A model generated the notes under the pieces. It did not search any database. It was not told the DNA's origin and saw only the letters and a list, made by a program, of their open reading frames with translations. This document shows, piece by piece, positions 1 through 11,770 of a stretch of DNA of 64,000 bases (position 1 is the stretch's first letter; the number at the start of each line of letters is the position of its first letter). A program made the translations under genes and the position numbers. This stretch comes from Aspidapion aeneum (Eukaryota; Arthropoda; Insecta; Coleoptera; Brentidae): contig OY755042.1 of assembly GCA_963576565.1 (NCBI GenBank), positions 105,825,314 to 105,889,313 of the forward strand, written 5' to 3'.

Positions 1-123
1 AACCCAACAAATGTCGAATTGTTGGATCATCCTCCATATAGCCCCGACCTAAGTCCCAACGATTTCTATACTTTTCCGAAGATCAAGACTGGACTACGTG
101 CAGTCGACACCTTCAAGAATGCA
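1..123 (+). pseudogene. mariner-type transposase, C-terminal fragment
   Basis: Frame 1 reads without a stop from the window edge and contains HPPYSPDLSPNDFY followed by FPKIK. This is the conserved block around the third catalytic Asp of mariner (D,D34D) transposases. Only about 40 residues are present; the reading then runs into AT-rich DNA with stops. The 5' part lies outside the window or is lost. Identification is firm, activity is excluded. Confidence 0.85.
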
Positions 124-1006
124 ATTCTTTTTCTAAATTTTCGTATTACAATTCTTGTTTTAAATATTTTATGCAACAATAAATAGTTAATTATAAAATT
201 TATTAACCAAATTATAAGCATTTTTCCCATTACGTCAAAAATAGCGGTTTATTATTATTTTAAAATAAAAATCTGTTACGCATTTAATTTTATTGAACAA
301 AAAATGTTGCTATTTCAGCTATTATTTCTACAAGAGTGCAGCTTTAGCAGATATGAATAATTTAAAAATATAGCATTTTTTGATTACAAACAAATAGTGA
401 TGTAAATGGAAATATTTCCGGAAATGGAAATATTGGAAATTTCCGAAGGTGTCTCGGAAATATTGAAAATATTAGAAATATTGGGAATATTGAAAAATAT
501 ATTTTTATACGACTGTCTTGTAAAAGGGGGTTTTGCGCACGGAGAACACGATCTGAAAATGGCATTTTGCGCACGCTGTGTGCAAAACGTTTTGCACACG
601 CTTATGTCATTTTTGCGCACGCCTGTCATTTCTGCATACGGGTCTCCCGTCATTGTGATTTTTGTTGTTGTCACCCATCAATATAAGTTGGCTTAGTTCC
701 GTAGCAACCGTCACTGCTCGTATGTTTTGTTGATTAGATACGTCAAAAAATTGTTGAATTTTTTAAGTTTTGTTGTAAAAATGTCGGAAATAAAAACAAG
801 TTAAATTAAAATTTGATTTTTCTTTCTTTATTAGCAGTCGTATAAAAAATATTGTAAAAAACTCGTTTGAAAACCTCTTTGCAAACTCCCTCGACTTGTA
901 GACCTCGCCTTCGGCTCGGTCTACCAAACTGTCTCGGTCGTGTGCAAAGAGTCGTTTTCAAACCTTGTTGTTTAAATAACTATATATTTCATATTTTGTA
1001 ACCTTA

Positions 1007-1347
1007 GGGAGCGTTCTTAAATTACGCAACGCAAAAATTCAGGATTTTTGACCCCCACCCCCCTCTTAACGCATTTTCAAGAAGAAACACAATGAAATAA
1101 CATTAACCCACATAGCACAAATCAAAAGAACGTTAAAAACACACACTTTTTTAAGTGTAATAGGTAGCTTTTTAACGTTATTTTAACGTGATTTTAAAAA
1201 TAAAGTTAAAAAGCGACCTATTAAACTTAAAAAAATTTGTGTTTTTAACGTTGTTTTGATTTCTGCTATGTGGGAAGTGTAAAGCAAAACCAACCTCCCC
1301 CCCCCCCCCCCGCCCCCTTGAGTATTACGTAATTTAAGAATAGGCCC
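1007..1347. mobile_element. PIF/Harbinger-like MITE inserted in the hAT element
   Basis: Terminal inverted repeats are GGGAGCGTTCTTAAATTACG (left) and the complement of GGGCCTATTCTTAAATTACG (right). They are flanked by TTA at 1004-1006 and 1348-1350, the 3-bp target of PIF/Harbinger elements. Both arms carry C-rich tracts on the same strand, including a run of 15 C at 1297-1311, so the C tracts are not part of the inverted symmetry. No coding sequence. A second MITE sits inside it. Confidence 0.75.
1107..1274. mobile_element. 168-bp near-palindromic MITE (CCCACATAGCA ends)
   Basis: The element is an almost perfect inverted repeat over its whole length: it starts CCCACATAGCACAAATC and ends with the complement of CCCACATAGCAGAAATC. 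Internal AACGTTAAAAACAC blocks are mirrored on both arms. It lies wholly inside the PIF-like MITE, so it is the youngest layer of the nest. No clear target duplication can be read. Superfamily unknown. Confidence 0.75.
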
Positions 1348-1353
1348 TTATAA

Positions 1354-1506
1354 GCAACTTACTATAGAACAATTTTTATTTCCGATACTATTGAAGATTT
1401 TAAGGAAGTAGACTGGCAAGACGATGTTATTGAGTGTGATGCTGATGACAGCGATGAAGATATGCCTCTTGCTCGACTAGTACATAGTGTAGTGTGTCAA
1501 GAATGA
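1354..1506 (+). pseudogene. acidic C-terminal exon remnant, probably hAT transposase
   Basis: An open frame after a stop at 1351 runs to TGA at 1504-1506 and ends in a very acidic tail (core ECDADDSDEDMPLARL). It lies just downstream of the MITE nest and upstream of a poly(A) signal, still inside the hAT ends, so it is best read as the end of that element's gene. The family is inferred from position, not from a recognisable motif. Confidence 0.4.
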
Positions 1507-1748
1507 GATTTTTGTTGTAAACATTTGACCTTATTTCTGTTTATTTGTTTGAAGAATAACTCCTGATTTGTGTTCATGTATAAGCCTTCTGCGTTGTTCG
1601 GTGTTTTGTTATGATTTTATAAATAAATATTTCCTTTTTTCTTATTTTTTTAATATTTCATATATTTCTAATGATTCCATATCTTTCCAATATTTCAGGA
1701 AATATTTATATAAATATAAAAAATAAATTTTACAACACTACAGACAAA

Positions 1749-3328
1749 GCTAGTCCTCAAATGAAATGACGGTGTCTGTTATCATTTTTTTAAATAAACA
1801 AAAAACAAAGGACTGTAATGATAACAAAATTGTCCTTGTACTTATTTCCGCAAAACTTTTAGGCAACTAGGTTTATCTAAACTTGACCTACTAAAGATCC
1901 AAGCAAAACGAATCCGAAATTGGGTCACATTGGAATTCCAGCTTGCTAGTTGGATGCAGAGAAATTCCAGAAATAAATAAAAATTGGAATCTATTTAAAT
2001 TATTAAAAAAATACTTTAAAAACTTACATTTTTCAATTCTACAACAGTGTTTATAACTTTTTGTTTTTTAGATTAAGAAACCATAATTCATTGTTCAACA
2101 TCATAAAAAATAGAAATAGATAAAAGTCATAAAAAATGATGACCGCCTGACCCAAACAAATAACAAGACATGGTTTTACTTTTAGTTTTAAATTACTAAT
2201 GACTATATAACAATGATAGATTTCGATTGATGTACAATTAGTGTCAATACTGATTTTTAACACTTCATTAAGTTAATTGCTTGCCCTTTGGGAAAAAATT
2301 TGATAGCTTTGAAATTTGAAAAATTATAGGGGGCGTTGCTAGTTAAAAATTACTTCATAGAATAGCCACAAATGATTTAACTGTAAGTAATGTATGATTT
2401 AAATATTTCAATATACTTTATTATAAATATCACCTTCTAATTTTTTACATATCGATCGAATTTAAAGAAAATGAAATATGCTGCAGAATAAGGTTAACTT
2501 ATAAGGTGTGTTTCCTTCTTAAGCGCTCTGTACACTTTGAACTTTAAAATGCGTGTTTAATAATGTTAGATATGTTAATGAATTTAAAAACTTGTTAAAA
2601 ATCAATGTAGGCGTGGAACACATACGGACTTACACATTTAAAAGTGTGCATAAGTATAAATTTAAAAATAATTCTGTAAATTTTACTGTTAGAAGTTTTA
2701 CAGCATAATTACGAGTACTTTTACTGATTTAATTTTTGCAGCTGATAACTGTCGGCATCAGACATAATATGCAGGATGTCTACTTTTTCCATAATATCCT
2801 GTATTTTATCTTTTATCGTACTGTTTATACAGCAGTTCTTATTCCAAATGAATTAAAACAATTCTTGAAATATCCATCATTATTAAGCAAATTAAAACTG
2901 ACATTCAGTCAAACTGTTTTGTGGTGTTTAAAGAATTCCGGTCCCGTTATTTGTCCATAAAGTGTTAAATATGTCAATCAACTTTGGTTTTCACATTAAA
3001 TATTAATGAATAATTTAATTGGTATTAATGTATCTACTACTAAATGTTTTATTCGGAATGCTGCTAAACAAATAAAATACGAGTAAATCAAAGTACCATT
3101 TTTTTTAGATTGTATGTCAAATACAAAGAAAACAAAAATAAAATTTAAAAACACTTTCATATCGTTAATATATTCTAAAGATTTGACAGTGATAAATCAG
3201 TATTTAAATTGTTAATTTCTGGCGTGAAAAAAAATTTCACCTGACCTAGCACATGCTGATTTAGGCATTTTATATCAGAAAATAATATTTTCTCTGTTTT
3301 ATACCTTTCAATTTTGAACAATTTAATA
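1749..3328. other. AT-rich DNA without recognisable genes
   Basis: Apart from short open frames rich in Phe, Tyr and Ile, which AT-rich DNA produces by chance, I see no gene, RNA or clear repeat structure here. Confidence 0.5.
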
Positions 3329-3430
3329 TAGAACTGAACCTTGGGGCACTCCTTATTGTGGTCATGTTAAGACTTAAATTTGGTGAAATTTCTTAATCAA
3401 TTCTGTCAAATGCCTTTGAAATATCCTTAT
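3329..3430 (-). pseudogene. LINE reverse-transcriptase relic (CR1/Jockey-like)
   Basis: On the minus strand a frame reads DISKAFDRID (RT motif A, with its Asp). After a frame change it reads GVPQGSVLY (RT motif B). The two motifs are too close, so the part between is deleted. Flanks are not recognisable. A short, old non-LTR fragment; the clade cannot be fixed. Confidence 0.6.
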
Positions 3431-4892
3431 AGATTAGCAATGTATTTTTTAAGAACATTAAATTGCTTGTAATTTTCAGATTTGTACAAACTTGACATAG
3501 GCTTGATCCTTGAAGTACTAATTATTGGGATTATGTTGTGATCCGATTTCATTTACGTGAACACCTCTTGAATTATCTTTATTAATATATTTATTTTTAA
3601 AGTAATATTATCGGGGATTGTTTCTAACTGTTTTTTGGTCCATCATCAGAAATAATTTGTTAGACTGTTAAGGTTGAAGCCAAATTCAGTTATTTTTCCG
3701 AAATATATTTGAAAGTGTAACGTAAAATAATAAAAATTATATAATAGTATTTATATTCGTTATAAAGTAGGATATGTTGGTCGTTCGTTTTGCCTTTACT
3801 TGTTTCGCAAAACGTTGTAATGATAGGAATGTATTGAAAAAATTCGGTTTCACTATCAATGCCAGCCATCATACGCATTTAAATACAAATAAACAATATT
3901 CAATAAATTTTACTTACGGCGGTTACCTCATTGTGTTTGTTATGTAAATTTAAAACATTTGCAACATCTGCCTTTCAGAAAAGTCGCCCATCTGAGGCGC
4001 CAATATGGATTATAGGAATATTGAAATAATCTTACTAACCCACTTTACTGTGTGGAATTGAATATTTGAAATAAGATTTAAGAGATTTAAGTTCTATTTT
4101 ATATAACTGAGCATCTAACTTTTAATATTTGTAAGAAGTTATTGATAAATGAAAATCATGTTCTTAAGTCACAATTTATAAACAAGAAGCTACATATCTA
4201 ACTCTTCCAATTCTAGTCAAATAGAAAAGAACAGAGATGTGTCAACGTCGTCGAACTGAAATGGTAACGTCGAGTTTATAAATAATAAATCAGTGGTTTA
4301 TTAACAGCAAATTCATTCACATTTTTCTGAAATTACCTCATATCCCAGCTTTAAAACTGGCTGCGATTAAACCATATTACCCCAAAGTAAACCCTGTCCG
4401 AGGGTAGAGTCTGCAAATTTATTTACTATATTATGTAAAATAAAAGGACAAAAATTTATTTGCTAAAATTGTTTTGATTTTCTCGAAACTAACTTCTGCT
4501 TAGTAAATTTTTAAGATTATTTTATTTAAAAAAATATTACCTACGTCTCAATACAGTACCTAATCATGTACCACTAATTGGTCACGTTAAGATTCCAGTT
4601 TAGATGTTGTGATAATACCTGTTTTCTAGCTAATTAGTTTTATGTAATCAATTAAATGTAAAATAATGTAAAATGGTATTGCTTGGCTTCGGAACTGAAT
4701 TATGAATTGTAGCTTTTCGTGATCTACTAATTGTAGTTTGGTTGCTTGATATAGGTATATATTGATTGAAGTAGTTTTCAACTTTCTAGATTATATCAAT
4801 TTTGCTGTTCATTAAAAGACTTCTTTTTAAAAATATTATTATTGTGGTGTGGTTGTAATTTAGCTCGATTGTTGATGTATTTAATATTATTA
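3431..4892. other. AT-rich DNA without recognisable genes
   Basis: No coding similarity, RNA or strong repeat was seen. A short minus-strand open frame at 3690-3878 has no recognisable motif. Confidence 0.5.
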
Positions 4893-5795
4893 TTATGGTC
4901 TGGGATTCATTGGTAAGTACAGGAAGGATACATTGGTTATACACTTTCGTTTTGAGGTACTGAGGATATTTTTTAATATGTAGCTTAATTTATCGAAAGC
5001 TGCGCAGGCCAATCTTACTCGTCTCTTGATTTCAGCTGTTTGGTTTTCTTTTTTTAGTTTAATAATTTGACCTAGGTATATATTTCTCAACTTTCTATTT
5101 TTTCTTGGATTATTCTGATCGTGATCTTTTAGATATGAAAGGAATTTTTTGAGGTGTGGTCATAGACTAAAAAAGACTGTAACATCGATGTATGCGGCTA
5201 CCACTACCTTGTTCTGAGGACCAGCCCGTAAATTGATTTATTTAATCTTTTAGTGTAGTTCATATTCAAGCCTATATTTCTAGCTGCTGTATCCAGTTCT
5301 TCCAACCATTTTATCAGTTCTTCTTTCTTATCTGTTATTAAGGCAATACCATCAGCATATCTTGGGTGGTTCAAGTAATGTCCGCTTACTTTGATGCCTA
5401 TTTCTTCCCAATCTAAGTTTTTAAAAACATCTTCTAGGGCCTATTTAACTAGTTTAGGCGATATTGTGTTACCCTGTCTGACAACTCTTCTTATTCAAAT
5501 TACTTACTTCCTTCGTGGATTTTGATTGATGTCTGGGTATCTGTGAATCATTCGGCTATTAATTAAAGATGCTTTCACTGCCCAATGCTCAGTGCTATCG
5601 AAAGCTTTTTCATAAACGCAATATGTATATATTGGATGTTGTCTTCGCTGGATCGTTGTATTAGGATTGTCATGGTTAATAGGTGGTCAACTGTACTGAA
5701 ACCTTTTCTGAAGCCTGCCTGTTCTTTTGATTGATATCCGTCAAATTTTGTTGTTTGTTTGTCTACTATTACTTCGGTAAATTTCTAACTTTAAC
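4893..5795 (-). pseudogene. LINE family A (endonuclease-RT retrotransposon), broken
   Basis: Reading the minus strand from 5795 down: KFDGYQSKEQAGFRKG followed by a STVDHLLTM-like stretch (N-terminal RT), then a damaged motif A region, then around 5090-4960 the C-terminal block with YLGQIIKLKKENQTAEI. Several frameshifts and stops separate the pieces. The YLGQ...NQTAEI block is typical of the insect 'endonuclease-reverse transcriptase' LINEs often classed with RTE; I hold that clade name loosely. Three other fragments of this family are at 12.4, 23.6 and 45.6 kb. Confidence 0.75.
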
Positions 5796-5815
5796 CTAAA
5801 GTAGCAGTGGTAGCA

Positions 5816-5877
5816 ACTAGAGTCCCTGTATGTGACAGATATTGGCGGCAATATCTGTCACATACAGGGACTCTAGT
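5816..5877. repeat. perfect 29-bp-arm hairpin
   Basis: Arms 5816-5844 and 5849-5877 are exact reverse complements separated by the four bases GCGG. The left arm begins ACTAGAGTCCCTG and ends GATATTG. The hairpin sits just past the 5' break of the LINE fragment. There is no obvious target duplication and no coding sequence. It could be a minimal inverted-repeat element, or a scar of one. Confidence 0.9.
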
Positions 5878-6404
5878 AACAACTTATAATAAAGATTTAA
5901 TTGAAGCATTATTAAATAGAGAAAAATTCTAAAAAAATCTAAATATTTAAGTTGAAAATTTAAATTTGTTTATGACCTCTTACCAAATGGTGAACTGCGT
6001 GATTTCTATTCTAGAATTAGGTTTAATTTTTGTTGAAACAAATTAATTATTTAATCGTCCTAAATACGAAAGCACATTGGACATGTGGTGACACAATTTT
6101 CAACTTCATACGACTATAATTAGAGGTTTTATTTTTAAAATAATTTTTAGGTCAGTTTTATTGATGCGGAAGTTTACAAACTTTTTCTTTATTATTATTA
6201 CCTAGTTTGTTTGTAAATTCTACGCGAGATGTTGAAACGCAACATATTATGTATAAAGTTCCAGTTAAATCTGTTTTTTTTGTGTGTAGGTGTGTGTTAT
6301 GACTTGAGTAATAAGGTTAGAAACATAAAGATTAGACAAACTTAATTATGCCGCCATACGCCCGTTTTTATTTTTTTGTTGACATTTAAAATTTAATCTG
6401 AGAG
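5878..6404. other. AT-rich DNA without recognisable features
   Basis: Nothing supported; no motif-bearing open frame and no strong symmetry. Confidence 0.4.
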
Positions 6405-7492
6405 CACGGCAGTGCCTCGCCAAGTTCGCGCGCAGTACCATCTTTTCTTGAAACATTTCAGCCGATATTTGACCTATCTAAAACTCTACTTCCGAAAGAG
6501 CTACGAATCTCAAACTTTGCACAGTCGTAGATCTCCATAGAGTTAACAACCCCTCCAAGTTTCATGGAATTCCATAAAGCAGTTACGAAATTTCAAAAAA
6601 ACGTCGAAATTGCTACTCACTCACTCACTGTATAGATCATCAATATTCTACTGTACTTCCAGACATGCTACAAAGCTGAAATTTGGCAGACTGATGAGAA
6701 ATTATGACCAAACCCCTGGAAAAAATCAAAAAAGCCCAAAATTCTAATTTACTCCCCTCCCATATACATGTAAAGTTATGTAAAAGTAACATCGCCCATT
6801 TCCAGAAATGGCAGACTGATAGGAACTATGATAGAACTATAGAAAAAAAATTAAAAACCCCAAAATTATAATTTACTTTCCTCCCCTATAAATGTAAAGT
6901 AATGTAAAAGTAACATTGCCCACTTCCAGAAACGCTCGAGAGCTGAGCCTTGGAAGGCCGATAGGAACTATGATAAAACTATAAAAGAAAATTAAAAAAC
7001 CTCAAAGTTTAATTAACTTCCCTACCCTATAAATGTAAAGTTATGTAAATTAGCATGGTCCACTTCCGGAAATGCTAGAGAGCTGAGCTATGGAAGACTG
7101 ATAGGAACTATAATAAAACTATAGGAAAAAAATTTAAAACACCAAAATTTTAATTTACTTTCCTCCCCTATAAATGTAAAGTTTTGTAAAATTAACATTG
7201 CCTACTTCCAGGAACACTAGAGAGCTGAGCCTTAGAAGGCTGATAGGAACTATGATAAAACCATAGGAGAATATAAAAAAACCTCAACATTTTTAATAAG
7301 GCATTGCAAAAGTTTTGAACAATATGCCGCATATTTTACTACTTTAAAACTTAAGTATTATCCAAATCCTTTGAAAAAGCAGTGAAATCATAACAAAAAC
7401 ATTTTATGTAAAAAAAACCCAAGTACGCGAAAGTGGCATTCCGTAAAAAGAAATGAGATAAATGTAAAGCCAAGTTCTTACTAGTTTGGAAA
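6405..7492 (+). repeat. interspersed element R1, with about five tandem ~130-140-bp units
   Basis: From about 6660 to 7310 a unit repeats with blocks such as CTAGAGAGCTGAG, GATAGGAACTATGATA and CTCCCCTATAAATGTAAAG. The 5' flank (6405-6650) holds AGTACCATCTTTTCTTG and CCAAGTTCGCG. The same family lies reverse-complemented at 59.8-61.3 kb. The terminal module 7393-7492 (CCAAGTACGCGAAAGTGG and neighbours) is in the same absolute orientation in both copies although the arrays are inverted. Non-coding. Helitron/Helentron derivatives can have such arrays, but no hallmark terminus was proved. Confidence 0.6.
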
Positions 7493-7559
7493 TGTTTTTG
7501 GCTTGGCTATTACGGCTGCAAATGACTCTTAGGCACAGTGCTAAATTGAACGTAAAGAA

Positions 7560-7998
7560 GTTTGGAATGAATGATGGTGAAAAGCACGCTGTTGTATGGA
7601 ATAGAGACTTGTCGCGTAACAGAAAAATACTAAACAAAAATGGAAAGTGTCGAAATGGGTGCAATAAAAATCAATGAGAATATCTAGAACAGATCATATA
7701 AGAAATGAGATCATAAAAGAAAGAATGGGAATCAAGGGGAGCATAACGAATGACATCACTAAAATACAACTGATACGGTACGGCCATGTACAACGGATGA
7801 ACGACGAAAGATTACCAAAGCAGATACTAGAATGGCACCCAATCAGAGATATCAACCAATAGAGCGCAGAAAAAGAGGGTGTCCTACACATCAATGAGTA
7901 AACAAAACCTGTCAGAAGATGATTGTCAGGATCGAAGGAGGTGGAGAATAGACGTCGGACAACGTAGAAAAACGTTCTAAACCGACATAATAGTATGA
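7560..7998 (+). pseudogene. LINE family B, 3' end
   Basis: Broken frames give MRISRTDHIRNEIIKER, then YGHVQRMNDERLPKQ, then the tail of the RT C-terminus and the 3' end ACGTTCTAAACCGACATA. This is the C-terminal signature of a common insect LINE (family B here). The coding part is interrupted by stops and small indels. More complete relatives lie at 24.7, 27.2 and 28.9 kb. Confidence 0.75.
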
Positions 7999-8579
7999 TG
8001 CATAAAAAATAATGTTTAAAAGATTAAAATTTCATCATCTTTTAAAAAATTAAAATTTATAAACAATCTCCACCAAAAATAAACACAGAGGTTAATGTTT
8101 TCATTGAAAAAAATTAACAATTTACATTATTAACGGTTTCAAAGTTAAATAAATAAACAACTTTAAAAGCGCACTTGAAGTGTCTATATAATTAAAAGCA
8201 AAAAATGCATTTGCAACATAAATATTTTTATTTGTTGTGCTCTTTGTTCGAACGAAGAAAGAAGCCATATTCAGATGCATTTGAAAAAAAATGTTTATAA
8301 ATTACGACCGTTTGAAATTTTCAAAAGTTGGATTTTTCCAAAGAGCTAATTTTTTTGCGATTTGTTGGACTATTTACTTTTAAACACATTTTTAAGCCAC
8401 ATAAAAAAAATTGTCGATCGTTTATTTTTTTCATGTCGTTATTTATTTTGACATATTTGGAGTGGGAGACACAGCCGACAAAGCATCTTCTTAAATCTAT
8501 GAAAAATTTATTTATACTACTTAATAAAAAAATATAGCCACAAAATTGATATTTAGGATGGACTATAATGGGACGAAGC
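7999..8579. other. AT-rich DNA without recognisable genes
   Basis: Two overlapping open frames on opposite strands near 8321-8608 carry no known motif and are judged to be chance. Confidence 0.4.
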
Positions 8580-9870
8580 AATTCGCTTATCAAATTAAAA
8601 CCGGACAATAACTATTTTAGTTATGGTGATTTATGGAGAAAATAATAATAAATAATAAGAAAAGGTAAAATTTATTACCTCGTTTGTAACACTTGTCAAG
8701 CAGTCTACAGTATTAAAAAATTTTACGATTTTTTAACTCGTTTTTGGAAAAATGCAATGATTTTAGTGCTTAATGTTAAGTGTTGATAATGATAATAATT
8801 AATCTAAAAATATAAAGCTAAAGGAAATTTTTGATAATTTTTCGGTTTAAAAAAAAGTAGAATAAATGTCTTAGTAGGTTAATTAATTGGTTGTATTCAA
8901 AATTTATTTTAATATGTGTTGCGTACAAAATTTATACTGTTTCAAGAAATATCACGACCTGTCAAAAGATAAAGTTACCAATGCAATGATTTTGTTGCCT
9001 ACCATCACAAAGTATCAGCTATCATAAATAGTTTTACATAAAAGCTTAACAAAAAAAAACACATGTATTCCCTATTTCTTGAAAAAACAAATAAAGTGAA
9101 AAACTAAAATTTAAATTTTCAATACTTTAGTAGAAACTAAAGATCTTTAAACAAAACTGTAACAGTGTTTAATATAAAAGCCAAAAGGCAAGGACTAAAA
9201 ATAAATGAGAAATTAACTTTAATTTGCTTGTCAAATTATAACCGGACAATAACTATTTAAGTTATAGTGATTATTGGAAAAAATTATAATAAATAATAGG
9301 ACAAGGCAAAATTTATTGCCTTGCTTGTCACACTTGTTGAGCAGTCTACAATATAAAAAATTTTTAACGATTTTTTAACTAGTTTTTAGAAAAATGCAAT
9401 GATTTTAGTGGTTAAATGTTAAGTGTTGACAATGATAATACTTAATTTAACTAGACAAATCTAAACAAAATTTTTTGTAATTTTTCGATTAAAAAAAAGT
9501 AGAATAAAATTATTAATTAATTGCATACAATATTTACTTTACTATTAATATGTGTTACGTACGAAATGTATCCTTTTTCAACAAATATCACGACCTGTCA
9601 AAAGATAAAGTTACCAGTTCATTAATTTTGTTGCCTATCATCACAAAGTATCAGCTATCATAAATACCCAAATAATTTTTACATAAAAACTTAACAAAAA
9701 AAAATGTAAGTATTCCCTTTTTTTGAAAAAACAAATAAACTGAAAATTTAAAATTTACTTTTTCAACACTTTAGTAAAGACGAAAGATCTATGAATGAAA
9801 CTGTAACAGTGTTTGATATAAAAGCCAAAAAACAAGGACTAAAAATAAATGAGATATTAATTTCTCAAAA
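8580..9870. repeat. ~0.65 kb tandem duplication (dimer)
   Basis: Matching landmarks recur about 643-650 bases apart: ACCGGACAATAACTATTT near 8600 and 9243, the stretch ending GCAATGATTTTAGTG, TATCACGACCTGTCAAAAG, and CAAGGACTAAAAATAAATGAG near 9191 and 9835. The copies are diverged but collinear with small indels. The content is AT-rich and non-coding. Confidence 0.75.
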
Positions 9871-10382
9871 AACAAAGAGATGAATTCTCATATTCTACAT
9901 TTGCTAGAGGCCTTCATACACTTTTCATGTTAATGCAAAGTTGATACCAGGGGTTGAAAGCCCTTACCTTTGGGAATAGAATTTGACTTATTGAACATCT
10001 ATCAAACTCATGCCAAATATATTTTGAAGAACTTTGGAAAATTCAAAACTTTTTTATTTCTTAACGAATTTTTTTAAACTAATTTTATTTCATTTGAATT
10101 ATACTACACTTTTATAAAAACTATTAAAAAATAATAAAAAAAATAAAGATAATAATCAGTTGATTTAAAATTACAATCCTAAACCCACATCCTTTAATAA
10201 TAATCATTCATCATCAACTTAAGTAACACTTACTTCGAATACCTAAGAGCAGGTGAATGTCAAGGAAAAAAACAAGCGAAGTTTTTTTCGCAAAAACTCA
10301 TTAACCGAAACATGCTACAAGTCATGGCATTTTCTCTGCTTGGGAATTCTCGTTGGGTTCATGCGGTATTTTTGCACCAATT
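9871..10382. other. AT-rich DNA without recognisable genes
   Basis: Nothing supported. Confidence 0.4.
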
Positions 10383-11770
10383 ATTTTTGCCATAGTAATG
10401 ACTGCGCAGCCCACGAGAAAGACCGGCCCGGGCGTGGAAATATCACGTGACCGTAGGAGGGTCACAAAAGAACGCCTGCCGGCCAGCTATAATTATAAAA
10501 CATGTGTTTTCAGTTTTGGTATGTTTGTGTACGTCGATTTTTTTTAATTCGGGCATGAATTTTATGTGAATTTTATCAAAGTTATTAAAATAACGCAGCC
10601 CACGAAAAAGGCAACAACGCCGCGAACGTGTAGTGTTGTTGGTTGTCGGTCCAACTATAAAACTGAAACCGAATATGTGTCAACGAGCAGGTTATTTGGT
10701 TTGATAAGTGTGGCAACAACTGGAAACTGCAATACAAGAAAGTCTTGAAACACTTTGAGCTCATAAGAAATCAAAAGTTTTATCAATTATTGAGGAAATT
10801 TCAAAATTTTATTGTTCTAATAGCAAAATAAACAAAAATTGAATTTTTACCCAAGAACGTGACACAGTCTGCCTATGCCTGATGACATTTTTGAACAACA
10901 ATCCATCACTGTTAGCATCTCTAGTTGTTGAGGGAAATCTGTCATTTTTTGTAAATGTTAACAATGTGTCCATACCAAGAAACAAACTGCCAAAAAAAGT
11001 TGGAGTTTTATTTTTGGACAGCACCGATACACTTGAAGAGCTATTGCAGTTTATTGAAATGAAAGTTGCAAACGGGAAAGAAGTGGTAAAAGATAAGATT
11101 GATCAAGTAATAGACATCCTTGGTGACATTCTCGATAGTGAGAGTGAAAAATGTGTTCAATTGTCATTTCTTATTGAACAATTAGGTCTCTTGAAAAGGT
11201 TCAGTCATCCAGTGCATATATGTCAATTTACAAAACTAAGGTAATATGTCTTCTGCACCCTCGCAATATTAAAAAACTGATTTGTAAAATATCGCTAACA
11301 AAGTAATCTCTCCGGGAGTGTGCAATATTTAAAAAGTAAGATATAGCTTTTAAAAGAACATGAGTTGGTAGTTAACTTACACATTGATGAAATATATATT
11401 AAACTTTTCAATAAATTAATGTGAAATATTTTATATCGTGGAGAAAAACTATTGTCAAATCTTGAAAAAATTAGTTTAAGGGCATGTAAAGTTGAAGATA
11501 TAAAAGTGCAAATTTTATATAATTTTTTATTTTATAGATTCAGTTCTTTTATCTATAATAAACACATACATCAGCAAAATATTTTTTTCAATTTTTCCCT
11601 ATATGAGAACAAAAATTTTTTGTCAATTTATTTAAATTGTGTAAAAACAGATAATAATATTAAGCAATACAATAAGAATCCTGGAACTCCTAAGATCACG
11701 TGACCGCCGACTTGCTTATAACGCGCCATGACCGGTCTTTATCGTTGGCTGCGTAATGACTGGTAATAAC
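10383..11770 (+). mobile_element. P-element-like (THAP) transposon remnant with inverted flanks
   Basis: The segment is bracketed by inverted, diverged copies of a block near 10385-10460 and 11694-11770. The block contains CGCAGCC, ACGA.AAAGACCGG and CACGTGA. A third, direct partial copy of the block (CGCAGCCCACGAAAAAGGC) leads into the THAP coding remnant at about 10593. Between the brackets lie the broken transposase pieces. The brackets may be long terminal repeats of the element or a secondary inversion; I cannot tell which. Confidence 0.5.
10596..11420 (+). pseudogene. THAP-domain P-type transposase, broken
   Basis: First piece (10596-10745): PRTCSVVGCRSNYKTE, the start of a C2CH THAP zinc finger, which frameshifts before the second half. 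Second piece (10882-11244, about 120 codons): an alpha-helical region ending SFLIEQLGLLKRFSHPVH, resembling the segment ahead of the catalytic core in P transposases. Third piece near 11365-11415: NLHIDEIYIK, matching the DE(I/V)Y(I/V)K motif that carries a catalytic Asp. Stops and frame changes separate all three. The family call rests on the THAP start and the DEIYIK motif together. Confidence 0.65.

Larger units (their letters stand above)
395..1740 (+). mobile_element. hAT-type DNA transposon, internally decayed, with nested MITEs
   Basis: The ends are inverted (TAGTGATGTAA at 395 and the complement of TAGTGTTGTAA ending at 1740), with GGAAATATT-rich subterminal DNA on both sides. They are flanked by 8-bp direct repeats differing at one base (CAAACAAA at 387-394, CAGACAAA at 1741-1748), as hAT elements produce. 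Inside are a GC-richer block (535-620) with several TTTTGCGCACG copies, an acidic C-terminal coding remnant (1354-1506) and an AATAAA near 1620. Most of the transposase is missing. Orientation is inferred from the coding remnant and poly(A) signal. Confidence 0.7.

Noticed and set aside
2736..2960. 74-codon open frame after an acceptor-like TTTTGCAG
   Set aside because: AT-driven composition, no donor or motif, no partner exon.
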